A DNA stretch of 64,000 nucleotides from Cupriavidus consociatus (GCF_017814975.1 NZ_JAGIQA010000004.1:124001-188000), one strand, 5' to 3'. Counted from the first letter of the stretch, positions 18,282 through 28,602 are shown. Notes: generated from the letters alone by a model not told the origin. Numbers and translations: made by a program.

Positions 18282-20318
18282 ATGTCGATCAACGAGACCG
18301 CCTTCGGCACGACAGCCCCGCCCGTCCGGATCGCCGCCGATCCCGCTTTCGCCTCTGCGCCGGCCCAGCGATCTGCCGCACAGGAACTCGACCACGGCAT
18401 CGGCCTCGCGGTCGATACGCTGCTGCACCAGCAGCGCCCCGATGGCCACTGGGTCTACGAACTGGAAGCCGACGCCACCATCCCGGCCGAATATGTGCTG
18501 CTGGTGCACTACCTGGGCGAGGCGCCCGACCTGGCGCTCGAAGCCCGCATCGCGCGCTACCTGCGCCGCATCCAGAACGCCGATGGCGGCTGGCCGCTGT
18601 TCCAGGACGGCAAGGCGGACATCAGCGCCAGCGTCAAGGCGTACTTCGCGCTGAAGATGGCGGGCGACGATCCGCAGGCGCCGCACATGGCGCGCGCGCG
18701 CCAGGCCATCCAGGCCATGGGCGGCGCCGCGGCCAGCAATGTGTTCACGCGCACGCTGCTGGCGCTGTACGGCGTGATGCCGTGGTCGGCGGTGCCGATG
18801 ATGCCGGTGGAAATCATGCTGCTGCCGCGCTGGTTCCCATTCCACCTGTCCAAGGTCTCTTACTGGGCGCGCACGGTGATCGTGCCGCTGCTGGTACTGA
18901 ACAGCCTGCGCCCGCGCGCGCGCAACCCGCGCGGTGTCGGCATCGACGAACTCTTTTCCAACCCGCGCCGCAGCGTCGGCCTGGCGCCGCGCGCGCCGCA
19001 CCAGCATGCCGGCTGGTACAACCTGTTCCGGGGGCTCGACGCGCTGCTGCGCGTGGCCGAGCCGGCGTTCCCGCGCATGCTGCGCCGGCGCGCCATCGCC
19101 GCGGCGCAACGGTTCGTGCGCGAGCGGCTGAATGGCGACGACGGGCTCGGCGCGATCTTTCCGGCGATGGCCAACAGCGTGATGATGTTCGACGTGCTGG
19201 GCGTGCCGGCCGACGATCCCGCGCGCGCGGTGGCGCGGCGCTCGGTCGAGCGGCTGCTGGCCGAGCATGGCGACGAGGCCTACTGCCAGCCCTGCCTGTC
19301 GCCGGTGTGGGACACCGCGCTGGCCGCGCAAGCGCTGCTCGAGACCGGCGAGGCGCGCGCGGCCGCGGCCGTGGGCCACGCGCTCGACTGGCTCAAGCCG
19401 CTGCAGGTGCTGGACCTGCGCGGCGACTGGAGCGTGCGCCGACCGCGCGTGCGTCCGGGTGGATGGGCCTTCCAGTACGCCAACGCGCATTACCCGGATG
19501 TCGACGACACCGCCGTGGTGGCGGCGGCGATGGACCGCTACATGCGCGAGCACGCCGCGCCGGGCCGCTACGGCGAAGCGGTGGCGCGCGCCGCCGAATG
19601 GATCGTCGGCATGCAGAGCGGCAACGGCGGCTGGGGGGCGTTCGAACCCGAGAACACGCACCTGTACCTGAACAACATCCCGTTCGCCGACCACGGCGCG
19701 CTGCTCGACCCGCCCACCGCGGACGTCTCGGCGCGCTGCCTGTCGATGCTGTGCCAGACCGGCGCCACGCCCGCCTGCAGCGAGCCCGCCGCGCGCGCGC
19801 TGCGCTATTTGCTGGCCGAGCAGATGCCGGATGGCAGCTGGTTCGGCCGCTGGGGCACCAACTACATCTACGGTACCTGGAGCGCGCTGTGCGCGCTGAA
19901 CGCGGCCGGCCTTGGGCCCGACGCGCCCGCGGTGCGGCGCGCCGCCGACTGGCTGGCCGGCATCCAGAACGACGATGGCGGCTGGGGCGAAGACGGCGCC
20001 AGCTACCGGCTCGACTACCGCGGCTATGAGGCCGCGCCCAGCGTCGCATCGCAGACTGCGTGGGCTTTGCTGGCGCTGATGGCAGCCGGCGCCGTGCAGC
20101 ACCCGGCGGTCGCGCGCGGCATCGGCTACCTGCTGCGCACGCAGCGCCCGGCGCGGGAAGGCGGGCTCTGGCACGAGCCGCGCTTCACCGCCGTGGGTTT
20201 CCCGCGCGTGTTCTACCTGCGTTATCACGGCTACGCACGCTATTTCCCGCTGTGGGCGCTGGCGCGCTACCGCAACCTGCAGCGCGGCGGTGGCGGCCGC
20301 GTGGCGTGGGGCCTATGA
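18282..20318 (+). CDS. shc: Squalene-hopene cyclase
   Basis: Predicted 678 residues. The catalytic acid motif DVDD is at residues 406-409 (YPDVDDTAVV), and several QW-type repeats are visible (QRPDGHWVYELEA; IQNADGGWPLFQDG; MQSGNGGWGAFEPENTH; QMPDGSWFGRWGTNYIYGTW; IQNDDGGWGEDGASY). The C-terminal FYLRYHGYARYFPLWALARY is a family signature. The membrane-bound enzyme cyclises squalene to hopene and hopanol. The stop overlaps the hpnG start by 4 nt (ATGA). Confidence 0.97.
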   Translation: MSINETAFGTTAPPVRIAADPAFASAPAQRSAAQELDHGIGLAVDTLLHQQRPDGHWVYELEADATIPAEYVLLVHYLGEAPDLALEARIARYLRRIQNADGGWPLFQDGKADISASVKAYFALKMAGDDPQAPHMARARQAIQAMGGAAASNVFTRTLLALYGVMPWSAVPMMPVEIMLLPRWFPFHLSKVSYWARTVIVPLLVLNSLRPRARNPRGVGIDELFSNPRRSVGLAPRAPHQHAGWYNLFRGLDALLRVAEPAFPRMLRRRAIAAAQRFVRERLNGDDGLGAIFPAMANSVMMFDVLGVPADDPARAVARRSVERLLAEHGDEAYCQPCLSPVWDTALAAQALLETGEARAAAAVGHALDWLKPLQVLDLRGDWSVRRPRVRPGGWAFQYANAHYPDVDDTAVVAAAMDRYMREHAAPGRYGEAVARAAEWIVGMQSGNGGWGAFEPENTHLYLNNIPFADHGALLDPPTADVSARCLSMLCQTGATPACSEPAARALRYLLAEQMPDGSWFGRWGTNYIYGTWSALCALNAAGLGPDAPAVRRAADWLAGIQNDDGGWGEDGASYRLDYRGYEAAPSVASQTAWALLALMAAGAVQHPAVARGIGYLLRTQRPAREGGLWHEPRFTAVGFPRVFYLRYHGYARYFPLWALARYRNLQRGGGGRVAWGL

Positions 20319-21004
20319 ACGCACCCTTCGCGCCCTTCGTCATGGTCGTCACCGGCATGGATTTCGAGGCCGGCATCGCCGCCGGCCCGCATTGCCGCGT
20401 GGTGCACGGGCTGCGCGGCATCGCGCTGGAACAGGAAGTGTCGGCCATGGCCAGCCGCGCGTGCCGGGGCATCGTCAGCTTCGGCGTCGCCGGCGGGCTG
20501 GATCCGGCGCTGGCGCCGGGCGACCTGGTCATTGCCGCTGAGGTCCGCGCGGCCGGCGAACGCTACGACACCGCGCCCGACTGGACCCACGCGCTGCACG
20601 CGGCGCTGCCGCATGCCCGGGTCGGCCCTATCGCCGGCACGGACGAGCCGGTGCTCGGCGTCGCCGCCAAGCAGGCGCTGCGGCAGGCCAGCGGCGCGCT
20701 GTGCGTCGACATGGAATCGCATCTCGCCGCGCGCATGGCCGCCGCCTGCCGGCTGCCGTTCGCGGCTTGCCGCGTGGTCATCGACCCGGCCAGCCGCGCC
20801 GTGCCCGCCGCCGCGGCGGCGGGGATGGGGGAAGGCGGCAGGACCGATGTGGCGGCGGTGGTGGGCGGGCTGCTGCGCGCGCCGTGGCAATTGCCGGCGC
20901 TGCTGCGGCTGGCGGGCGATGCCGCCGCGGCGCGGGGCGCGCTGCGGGCGGCCAGGCTGGCGGTGGGCGACGGCTTTGCGCTGCGCGACGTGCTGCAGCA
21001 GTAG
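20315..21004 (+). CDS. hpnG: HpnG, adenosylhopane phosphorylase-like protein
   Basis: Predicted 229 residues, starting at the ATG that overlaps the shc stop. It is a nucleoside-phosphorylase-like fold: FVMVVTGMDFEAGIA at the start, GIVSFGVAGGLDPALAPGDLVIA, and a CVDMESHLAARMAAA segment with the Asp-Met-Glu-Ser typical of nucleoside phosphorylases. HpnG releases adenine from adenosylhopane on the route to ribosylhopane and bacteriohopanetetrol. HpnH, which makes adenosylhopane, is not in the window. Confidence 0.9.
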   Translation: MNAPFAPFVMVVTGMDFEAGIAAGPHCRVVHGLRGIALEQEVSAMASRACRGIVSFGVAGGLDPALAPGDLVIAAEVRAAGERYDTAPDWTHALHAALPHARVGPIAGTDEPVLGVAAKQALRQASGALCVDMESHLAARMAAACRLPFAACRVVIDPASRAVPAAAAAGMGEGGRTDVAAVVGGLLRAPWQLPALLRLAGDAAAARGALRAARLAVGDGFALRDVLQQ

Positions 21005-21038
21005 CGCGCCGGTTCAGCCGCGCTTCCTCCAGACTGCC

Positions 21039-22292
21039 TTAGCCGAACTTCCTCACCGCATCCAGCGCCAGCCCGCTGCCGATGCTGCCGAACCGGTCGC
21101 CTTCGACGCAGCGCGCCTGCGGCAGCAGCGCCGCCAGACGCTGGCGCAGCAACGGCACGCTGCTGGAACCGCCGGTGAAGAAGATGGTATCGACGCCGTT
21201 GCCGGCCACGCCGGCATCAACCAGCAGTTGCTGGACGGTCTTCTCGGTCCTGGCGACCAGCTTCTCGATCGACGCATCGAACTCGTCGCGTGTGATCGTC
21301 AGCATCAGCCCCTGCTCCAGCCGGTGCAGGTCGACCTCGGTGCTGGCCGCATCCGACAGCGCGATCTTGGCGCCTTCCACCTGGATCGCCAGCCAGTGGC
21401 CGGCACGCTCGCGGATCAGCCGCACCAGGCGGTCGAGGCTGACGGTGTCGGCGGCATCGCGGTAGTTGTCCATCACCACCGACCAGGCCTTGCGCGTGTA
21501 GACATAGTTGATGGTGTGCCAGCTGGCCAGGTCGAAATACTGGCTCGACGGCATCGCCTTGCCGTTGCGCAGCTGGCTGCCCAGCCCGAGCAGCGGCATG
21601 GCGCGCGCCAGGCTGAGAGCGCGGTCGAAGTCGGTACCACCGATATGCACACCACCATTGGCGAGGATATCCTCCCTGCGGTCGGTCTTGCGGGCGCGTT
21701 CGGGCGACAGGCGCACCAGCGAGAAGTCCGAGGTGCCGCCGCCGATATCGGCCACCAGCACCAGCTCCTCGCGCGAGATGCCGGCTTCGTAGTCGAACGC
21801 CGCGGCAATCGGTTCGTACTGGAACGCAATCTCGGCAAAACCCGCGTCGCGCGCGATCTCGGCCAGCGTTTCTTCGGCGAGCCGGTCGGCGGCCGGATCT
21901 TCGTCAATGAAGAACACCGGGCGGCCCAGCACCGCGTGCGAAAAGGTAGTGCCACCGGCCTGCTCGGCGCGGGACTTCAGTTCGCGGATGAAATGCGCCA
22001 GCAGCTTGCGGAACGGCATGGCCTGTCCCATCACCTCGGTGCTGTCGTCCATCATCGAAGTGCCGAGCAGGCTCTTGAGCGAGCGCATCAGCCGCCCTTC
22101 ATAGCCGGCCAGGTAGTCGCCGAGCGCGGCGCGGCCATAGCTGACCAGTGGATCCTCGGCGTGGAAGAAGATCACCGACGGCAGCGTCGCCTTGCCGTCT
22201 TCCAGCGGCAGCAGTGCCGCGGGGCGGTCCGGGCGGCTCCAGCCTACAGTTGAGTTGGACGTGCCGAAGTCCAGGCCGCATGCGTTTGACAT
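21039..22292 (-). CDS. Hsp70-family (YegD-like) ATPase
   Basis: Predicted 417 residues from the ATG at 22292 (an adjacent ATG at 22295 is also possible). The actin/Hsp70 ATPase fold is clear: CGLDFGTSNSTVGW (phosphate 1), LVADIGGGTSDFSLVRL (phosphate 2) and VDTIFFTGGSSSVPLLRQRL (adenosine motif). It lacks the long substrate-binding domain of DnaK, matching short YegD-type chaperone-like proteins whose clients are unknown. It is convergent with hpnG and transcribed alone. Confidence 0.88.
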   Translation of the reverse strand: MSNACGLDFGTSNSTVGWSRPDRPAALLPLEDGKATLPSVIFFHAEDPLVSYGRAALGDYLAGYEGRLMRSLKSLLGTSMMDDSTEVMGQAMPFRKLLAHFIRELKSRAEQAGGTTFSHAVLGRPVFFIDEDPAADRLAEETLAEIARDAGFAEIAFQYEPIAAAFDYEAGISREELVLVADIGGGTSDFSLVRLSPERARKTDRREDILANGGVHIGGTDFDRALSLARAMPLLGLGSQLRNGKAMPSSQYFDLASWHTINYVYTRKAWSVVMDNYRDAADTVSLDRLVRLIRERAGHWLAIQVEGAKIALSDAASTEVDLHRLEQGLMLTITRDEFDASIEKLVARTEKTVQQLLVDAGVAGNGVDTIFFTGGSSSVPLLRQRLAALLPQARCVEGDRFGSIGSGLALDAVRKFG

Positions 22293-22416
22293 CATTGATT
22301 CCAAGTTTTCCTGCAAGACACCACATCAGTTGCCGCTGGCCGCGGGCAGCGCCGCTGGGACGCGAGTTCCGGGCGGGGGCGCCATTGTAGGGCAGGCGCG
22401 CGGCAGCCCCCCGATT

Positions 22417-23655
22417 TCAGGCGACGGGGTCGGCGGCGGGTTCCAGCATCGGCGTGGCGTGGCCCGGCACCGGGGCGGCCATCGACGACGCCAGCACATA
22501 GCGGTCGCGCCCGTGTTCCTTGGCGCAGTACAGCGCGCGGTCGGCATCGGCGAACAGCGCGCGCCACAGGCCCTCCTTGCTGCCCGGGCCGCCGCGCAGC
22601 TGCGCCACGCCGATGCTGACGCCGGCAAAGCCCTGCGCGCCGGGCAGCGCGATCCCGCGCACCTTGCGCAGGATGCGGTTGGCCAGCGCGGACGCCTGCT
22701 GCTCATCGGTGTGCGGGCACAGGATGCAGAACTCCTCCCCGCCATAGCGCCCGGCCACATCCGAGGCGCGGCGCGAGTTGTCCAGCGCGTGCGCCACTTC
22801 GCGCAGCACCGCATCGCCGGCATGGTGGCCGAAGGTATCGTTGACCTGCTTGAAGTAGTCGATGTCGATCACCAGACAGGACAGCGGCAGCCCGTCGCGC
22901 TGCCAGCGCGCCACCAATTGCAGCGCCGACATCTCCAGCGCGCCGCGGTTGAGCAGGCCGGTCAGCGCATCGACGCGCGCGCCGCTCTCGTTGTGCGCGA
23001 CGATCTGCTCCATCGCCATCACGGTGAAGCCGAACAGGCCCAGCAGCGTCGCGATCAACGGCGCCAGCATCCAGGCCGAGCCGGCAGGGCCGGCGAAGAA
23101 CAGGATCATCGGCGGGGCACCGGCACCGGCAGGCTGCATGGCATGGCTGAAGCCGGCCAGCTGCGTGGCCAGCTGCACCAGGCTCGCGACCAGCACCAGC
23201 GGGGCACCGATGCTGCGCCGCCCACGCCCGGCGCGCGCCAGCGTGGCAAAGGTGGCCAGCGACAACAGCGCCAGCACGCCGTAAACCACGCGCAGCACCA
23301 GGTGCGGCCCCTCGGGCAGTCCGCCGGCGGTCACCATGACGCCCAGCACGATGGCGGCCGCGGCGGCCAGCGCGCCGTGGTGCGCCGGCACACCATAGTA
23401 GACACGCACGCCACGGTAGATCATCAGCCAGCCAATGACGAAGGCACCCGCCCCTGGCGTGCCAAGGTGAAGGGTTCCGGTGGCCGCGCTCAACGCCAGC
23501 GCCAGGCCCGCGCCCGATGCCAGCACATGCCCCGATGCCCACAGGCGCCCCGCCTCGCTCGCGCGCAGCGCGAACACCAGCCCCGCCGCGATCACCAGCG
23601 TGCTGCAGGAAAACACCATCATCACGACCGCAATGGTCTGCTGGTCCAGGTGCAC
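22417..23655 (-). CDS. Membrane diguanylate cyclase (GGDEF)
   Basis: Predicted 412 residues from GTG 23655 (GAGGA, 5-nt spacing); a TTG at 23667 behind AAGGAGG is also possible. The N-terminal half has about six or seven transmembrane helices (TIAVVMMVFSCSTLVIAAGL, GAFVIGWLMIYRGVRVYYGV and others). The C-terminal GGDEF domain includes DALTGLLNRGALEMSA, LVIDIDYFKQVNDTFGHHAGD and the active-site RYGGEEFCILCP, so it should make cyclic di-GMP. No RxxD inhibitory site is obvious just upstream of GGEEF. No EAL domain. Input signal unknown. Confidence 0.92.
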   Translation of the reverse strand: MHLDQQTIAVVMMVFSCSTLVIAAGLVFALRASEAGRLWASGHVLASGAGLALALSAATGTLHLGTPGAGAFVIGWLMIYRGVRVYYGVPAHHGALAAAAAIVLGVMVTAGGLPEGPHLVLRVVYGVLALLSLATFATLARAGRGRRSIGAPLVLVASLVQLATQLAGFSHAMQPAGAGAPPMILFFAGPAGSAWMLAPLIATLLGLFGFTVMAMEQIVAHNESGARVDALTGLLNRGALEMSALQLVARWQRDGLPLSCLVIDIDYFKQVNDTFGHHAGDAVLREVAHALDNSRRASDVAGRYGGEEFCILCPHTDEQQASALANRILRKVRGIALPGAQGFAGVSIGVAQLRGGPGSKEGLWRALFADADRALYCAKEHGRDRYVLASSMAAPVPGHATPMLEPAADPVA

Positions 23656-24134
23656 GGGAATCCTCAAGGAGGCCTCAAGGAGGCGGTCCGCCTTGCCGTC
23701 AATCCGTTGGGCGGGACTGCGGCCAGGCGACGGTCACGACACGCCGGGGCAGGCCGCCGGCGCTCGGCAAACGCGCATGATAGCCCGCGCACGGTGGCAG
23801 ATGGCACCCCCGTCTAGCCGGGGGCGTGCATGACGGGCCTGTTGTGGACCCGACGCCGCTGCCCGGCTCTGTCGCACTGGCGTTTTTATGCAACACCCAC
23901 GGGCGCGCCGAAGGATGCCTCTAACGGCTGGCTGCGGCCCGCAAGCGGCTTGCGCGCCCCACCAGCCTCAGCATGCGCCACATTGCCACCTCGCAATCGC
24001 CACTCGCCGGCATGCAAGCGGAATTGCAGCAAAAGTCGGCCGCATTTGGTTAAGCAGGCACTGCACCGGCTGGATAAAATCATGCGTTGCCTACCGCGCC
24101 GACCGCGCAAGAATCTCGCGTCAATACTGCATCA
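23656..24134. other. Intergenic stretch, nothing recognised
   Basis: About 480 nt between the diguanylate cyclase and a small ORF. Short open frames here are Arg/Pro/Cys-rich, as expected of out-of-frame GC-rich DNA, and match nothing I recognise. Direct repeats of CCTCAAGGAGG lie at its left edge by the cyclase start. Confidence 0.4.
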
Positions 24135-24398
24135 ATGACCCGCCCTGCTATCCCCGACCCTGGTATGACCGTTCCCGCCCTCTCGCTTGGCGCCATCCTG
24201 GATGACCTGCGCAGCGCACCGCGCCCGCTGACATCCGCGGAGTACGCATATCTGGCGCACCTGCGGCAACGCATCGTCACCGGCGATGCCGACTTGTGGA
24301 CCACGCTGGAGACCGCCGGCGTGCCGTGCCGCGAACGCCGCCTGTCGCCCGAGGTAATGCAGGCGCTGACGGCAATCGGCCATTTGCCGATGCACTGA
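24135..24398 (+). CDS. Hypothetical protein, 87 residues
   Basis: Begins MTRPAIPDPGMTVPALSLG and contains an amphipathic stretch, ILDDLRSAPRPLTSAEYAYL, and ends PEVMQALTAIGHLPMH. Codon usage favours G/C at third positions as in neighbouring real genes, which supports expression, but there is no obvious ribosome-binding site and no domain I recognise. It is soluble with no signal peptide. It could be an accessory to the adjacent LysR-like ORF. Confidence 0.5.
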   Translation: MTRPAIPDPGMTVPALSLGAILDDLRSAPRPLTSAEYAYLAHLRQRIVTGDADLWTTLETAGVPCRERRLSPEVMQALTAIGHLPMH

Positions 24399-24599
24399 AG
24401 CGCACCGGCATCGCCATCTGACCGAGACCATTCCTACCTTAACTCGGAAGCTTCACCGCCCTACCCCCGTGCGCGCGCCGCTACGATCGATCCACTTCGA
24501 TCCGCCGGCAACAGGCCGCGCACCCCGGGATGCATCGCCTCCCTGCCGCGCAACGGTGCCCAGCGCGCCGCCAGTGTCCGTCCCGGCAAGGGCACACTC

Positions 24600-24962
24600 A
24601 TGGCATACGTTGTCAACAACAGGCGCGTCAGCTTCCTGTCGTTGCGCGCCTTCGTCGCACTGACGCAGCACCGCGACACCGCCCGCGCCGCGCAAGCGCT
24701 GGGCATCCAGCGCCAGCGACTCCATTACCAGATCCGCGGCCTCGAGGCCGTGCTCGGCACGCCGCTGTTCAGCGTAGGCGGCCCCAGCTGGCTGCCCACG
24801 CCCGCCGGCGTCAAGGCCTTGCCCAAGGTCATGGCGATGCTGCGCATCTGGGAACAGATTGCGCCGCGCCCATGCGCCGGCCGCAACGGCCTGGCGCCGC
24901 CGGAGTTCAGCGACGCCGCGCGCCGCGGCCCGCCGTTCTGGATCCGGCACGCGACGATGTAG
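24600..24962 (+). CDS. Stand-alone LysR-type DNA-binding domain protein
   Basis: Predicted 120 residues. Residues about 10-75 form a LysR-type winged helix: FLSLRAFVALTQHRDTARAA, then LGIQRQRLHYQIRGLEAVLG and TPLFSVGGPSWLPTPAGVKAL. The entire effector-binding domain of about 200 residues is missing; the protein ends at RHATM with a stop 11 nt before the convergent methyltransferase stop. No LysR C-terminal sequence is visible downstream. It is either a functional mini-regulator or a truncated relic. A weak GGCAAGGGCA site precedes the ATG. Confidence 0.7.
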   Translation: MAYVVNNRRVSFLSLRAFVALTQHRDTARAAQALGIQRQRLHYQIRGLEAVLGTPLFSVGGPSWLPTPAGVKALPKVMAMLRIWEQIAPRPCAGRNGLAPPEFSDAARRGPPFWIRHATM

Positions 24963-24973
24963 CGCGGCGCGAC

Positions 24974-25744
24974 TCAGGCCAGGCGTGCGCAACTGTAGGC
25001 TTCGGTGCGATAGGGAAAGGCGACTTCCTGACGTCCGGCGAGCGCCGGATGGCCGTCGATGACAGCCTGCAGCGCGGCGCGCACGCGCTCCTGCTCCGCG
25101 CCGGGCAGCGAGGCAATGAAGCTCACCGACATCACCCGGTCGACGATCACCTGCCGCGGCGGGCCCACGTGCGTGTACGGCAGGCTGTGCAGCGCCATGG
25201 GGCCGAAGCCCTCCGCGGGAAAGACCCGCTTCCAGTCGCCCTTGTAGAAGCGCGGCGCGTCGCCCTCGTAGGGCGTCATGATGGCGGTCAGCTGCGCGAC
25301 CCAGTCCACGCTTTCATCGCGAACGTTCCAGACCAGCCCTAGCCGGCCGCCTGGCCGCAGCACGCGGCGGATCTCGGCGATGGCGCGGTCGTTGGCGAAC
25401 CAGTGGAACGCCTGCGCGCAGACCACGGCGTCCGTGCTGGCATCGGACAAGGGTATCGCTTCGGCGCTACCCGCGAGCGCCTGCACGGCCGGCAGCGCAT
25501 TGGCCAGCTGCGCGCGCATCTGCGCCACCGGCTCAACCGCGATCACGGCCGCGCCGGTTTCGGCCAGCCGGCGCGTAAATTTGCCGGTACCTGCGCCCAG
25601 GTCCAGCACGGTGCGGTGCGGGCCCAAACCGAGCGTCGCGCGCAGCCAGCCATCGATAGCTTCGGGATATTCGGGGCGTCCGCGCGCGTAGGCATCGGCC
25701 TGGCTGGCGAATCCCTGCGCGGCGGCCTGGTGGATGGCGGTCAT
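24974..25744 (-). CDS. Class I SAM-dependent methyltransferase
   Basis: Predicted 256 residues. Motif I is VLDLGAGTGKFTRRLAETGA, motif II lies near AVIAVEPVAQM, post-I ALAGSAEAIPLSDAS and the DAVVCAQAFHWF segment follow, and RRVLRPGGRLGLVWN is motif III. The FHWFAND and GGRLGLVWNVRD segments suggest the UbiE/Methyltransf_11 group. The substrate cannot be inferred. It is transcribed toward the LysR-like small ORF and sits 60 nt after the ABC permease gene stop on the same strand. Confidence 0.88.
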   Translation of the reverse strand: MTAIHQAAAQGFASQADAYARGRPEYPEAIDGWLRATLGLGPHRTVLDLGAGTGKFTRRLAETGAAVIAVEPVAQMRAQLANALPAVQALAGSAEAIPLSDASTDAVVCAQAFHWFANDRAIAEIRRVLRPGGRLGLVWNVRDESVDWVAQLTAIMTPYEGDAPRFYKGDWKRVFPAEGFGPMALHSLPYTHVGPPRQVIVDRVMSVSFIASLPGAEQERVRAALQAVIDGHPALAGRQEVAFPYRTEAYSCARLA

Positions 25745-25804
25745 GGCGGCTCCGGTTGGCTTTCCGGTGCCGTAGGCTACGCCGGAAGTCCGCGCGCGGC
25801 AAGG

Positions 25805-26722
25805 CTAGTGCTGCATGCCCCAGCGGCGTACGGTCAGCCGCTCCAGCGTGGTGAAGACCAGTCCTTCCACCAGCAGGCCGATCAGGATCACCGCCGCCAG
25901 GCCCGCGAACACGCGGTCCGTATAGAGCTCGTTGCGGTTCTGGAAAATGAACCAGCCAAGCCCGCCCTTCCCCGACGACGCGCCGAACACCAGCTCGGCC
26001 GCGATCAGCGTGCGCCAGGCAAAGGCCCAGCCGATCTTCAGCCCCGACAGGATCGCCGGCAGCGCGGCGGGCACCAGCACCAGCGCGACGTAGCGCGGCC
26101 CGCGCAGGCCATAGTTGCGTCCGGCCATGCGCAGCGTCTGCGGCACTGCCTGGAAGCCGGCATACATGTTCAGCGCCAGCGGCCACAGCACCGAGTGGAC
26201 CAATACGAATACCAGGCTCTTCGTTCCCAGCCCGAACCACAGCAGCGCCAGCGGCAGCAGCGCGATCGCCGGCAGCGGGTTGAACATGGCGGTAAGCGTG
26301 TCCAGCACATCGCGGCCGAAGCGCGTCGATACCGCCAGCGAAGTCAGCACGAACGCCAGCACGATGCCCGCGGCATAGCCGCGCAGCAGCACCGACAGCG
26401 ACACCGCCGCCTTGCCCGGCAGTTCGCCGCTGGCCACGTCCTGCGCGAAGGCGCGCAGTGTCGCCAGGAAGGTCGGCAGCAGCAGGTCGTTGTCCTGCAC
26501 GCGTGCCACGATTTCCCATACCAGTGCCAGCGCCAGCAGGATCACGGCCTTGCGCAGCCAGCCGTGCTGCCACAGCCGTTGCTGCCACGGCAGCGCGCGC
26601 GCCAGCGGCGCTTCAGTGAAGGGTTCGATGTCGCGCTCGTATTCCGGGCGCACCGGCGGCCGGAAGTCGGGGCGGAGTTCGGGCGGCTCGGTGAGCGCCA
26701 GGGTGGATGTGGATTGCGTCAT
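25805..26722 (-). CDS. Sulfonate/taurine-type ABC transporter permease
   Basis: Predicted 305 residues with about six transmembrane helices. The cytoplasmic loop MAGRNYGLRGPRYVALVLVP... matches the EAA loop of TauC/SsuC permeases, preceded by LFWFGLGTKSLVF-like sequence (here LLWFGLGTKS) and followed by IGWAFAWRTLIAAELVFGAS. It imports organosulfur compounds or similar small molecules with the adjacent ATPase and binding protein. Order on the strand is dioxygenase, binding protein, ATPase, permease. Confidence 0.9.
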   Translation of the reverse strand: MTQSTSTLALTEPPELRPDFRPPVRPEYERDIEPFTEAPLARALPWQQRLWQHGWLRKAVILLALALVWEIVARVQDNDLLLPTFLATLRAFAQDVASGELPGKAAVSLSVLLRGYAAGIVLAFVLTSLAVSTRFGRDVLDTLTAMFNPLPAIALLPLALLWFGLGTKSLVFVLVHSVLWPLALNMYAGFQAVPQTLRMAGRNYGLRGPRYVALVLVPAALPAILSGLKIGWAFAWRTLIAAELVFGASSGKGGLGWFIFQNRNELYTDRVFAGLAAVILIGLLVEGLVFTTLERLTVRRWGMQH

Positions 26723-26749
26723 GATCTGTGTATGGCGGCGGTCGGCTTG

Positions 26750-27589
<840 letters not shown>

Positions 27590-27591
27590 GG

Positions 27592-28602
27592 TCAGCTCCC
27601 CTGCGCGGTGACCGGGTCCTGGAAGAAATAATCCTGCCAGGACTTCGGCTGGTTGCGGATCGCGCCCACGCGGTGCATGAACGAGGCCAGCACGAAGGTG
27701 TTCTGCGGCGCCACCTTGAACTGCACCTGCGGGTTCTTCAGCACGCGCACCAGCAGCGCGCGGTCGGTCTTGGCCTTGGTCTGGCGCAGGTAAATGTCGG
27801 CCGCGGCCTCGGGATTGGCGGTGGCGAACGCCGCGGCTTCGGCCAGCGCATCGACAAAGGCGCGGTAGGTTTTGGGATTCTCGTTGCGGAACTTCTCGGT
27901 CGCGTACAGCACCGTCGACGAGCTCGGTCCGCCCAGCACGTCATACGAATTCAGCACGATGCGCGCGTTCGGGTTGCCGGCCAGCTCCTGCTCCTGGAAC
28001 GGCGGGTTGCCGAAATGCCCGGTGATTTCCGTGCCGCCCGAGATGATCGCGGCAGCGGCATCGGGATGCGGCATCGCCACGGTCCACTTGTCGAGCCGGT
28101 TGTACTCCTTGTCGCCCCATTGCCGGGCGGCTGCCAGCTGCAGCACGCGCGACTGCACCGACACGCCGACCGCTGGCAATGCGATGCGGTCTTTCTCGGT
28201 AAAGTCGGCAATGGTCTTCACCCTGGGGTTGTTGCTCACCAGGTAGTACGGAAAGTTGCCCAGCGAGGCCACGCCGCGCACGTTCTGCTTGCCGTGGGTG
28301 CGGTCCCACAGCGTCAGCAACGGGCCGACACCGGCACCGGCGATGTCGATCGCGCCGGACAGCAGCGCGTCGTTGACCGCGGCACCGCCGGACAGCTGGG
28401 TCCATTCGACCTTGACGTCGACGCCCTGCTGCTTGCCGTGCTTTTCGATCAGTTGCTGGTCGCGCGCCACGTTGAGCAGCAGGTAGACCACGCCGAACTG
28501 CTCGGCGATGCGCAGCCTGCCTTCGGCGTGCGCGGCGCCGGAAATCGCCAGGCCGGCGCTCAGCGCGAGCAGGCCCAGCTTGCGGGAAAAACGTTGGAAC
28601 AT
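27592..28602 (-). CDS. ABC transporter substrate-binding protein, NMT1/SsuA/TauA type
   Basis: Predicted 336 residues. The ATG at 28602 has a CGGAG site 7 nt upstream. A signal peptide (MFQRFSRKLGLLALSAGLAI ... AHA) is followed by RLRIAEQFGVVYLLLNVARD, typical of binding proteins for aliphatic sulfonates and related molecules. AAVNDALLSGAIDIAGAGVG is the conserved ligand-lobe motif. The exact ligand is unknown; sulfonates or taurine are favoured by the neighbouring TauD-family dioxygenase. Confidence 0.88.
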   Translation of the reverse strand: MFQRFSRKLGLLALSAGLAISGAAHAEGRLRIAEQFGVVYLLLNVARDQQLIEKHGKQQGVDVKVEWTQLSGGAAVNDALLSGAIDIAGAGVGPLLTLWDRTHGKQNVRGVASLGNFPYYLVSNNPRVKTIADFTEKDRIALPAVGVSVQSRVLQLAAARQWGDKEYNRLDKWTVAMPHPDAAAAIISGGTEITGHFGNPPFQEQELAGNPNARIVLNSYDVLGGPSSSTVLYATEKFRNENPKTYRAFVDALAEAAAFATANPEAAADIYLRQTKAKTDRALLVRVLKNPQVQFKVAPQNTFVLASFMHRVGAIRNQPKSWQDYFFQDPVTAQGS

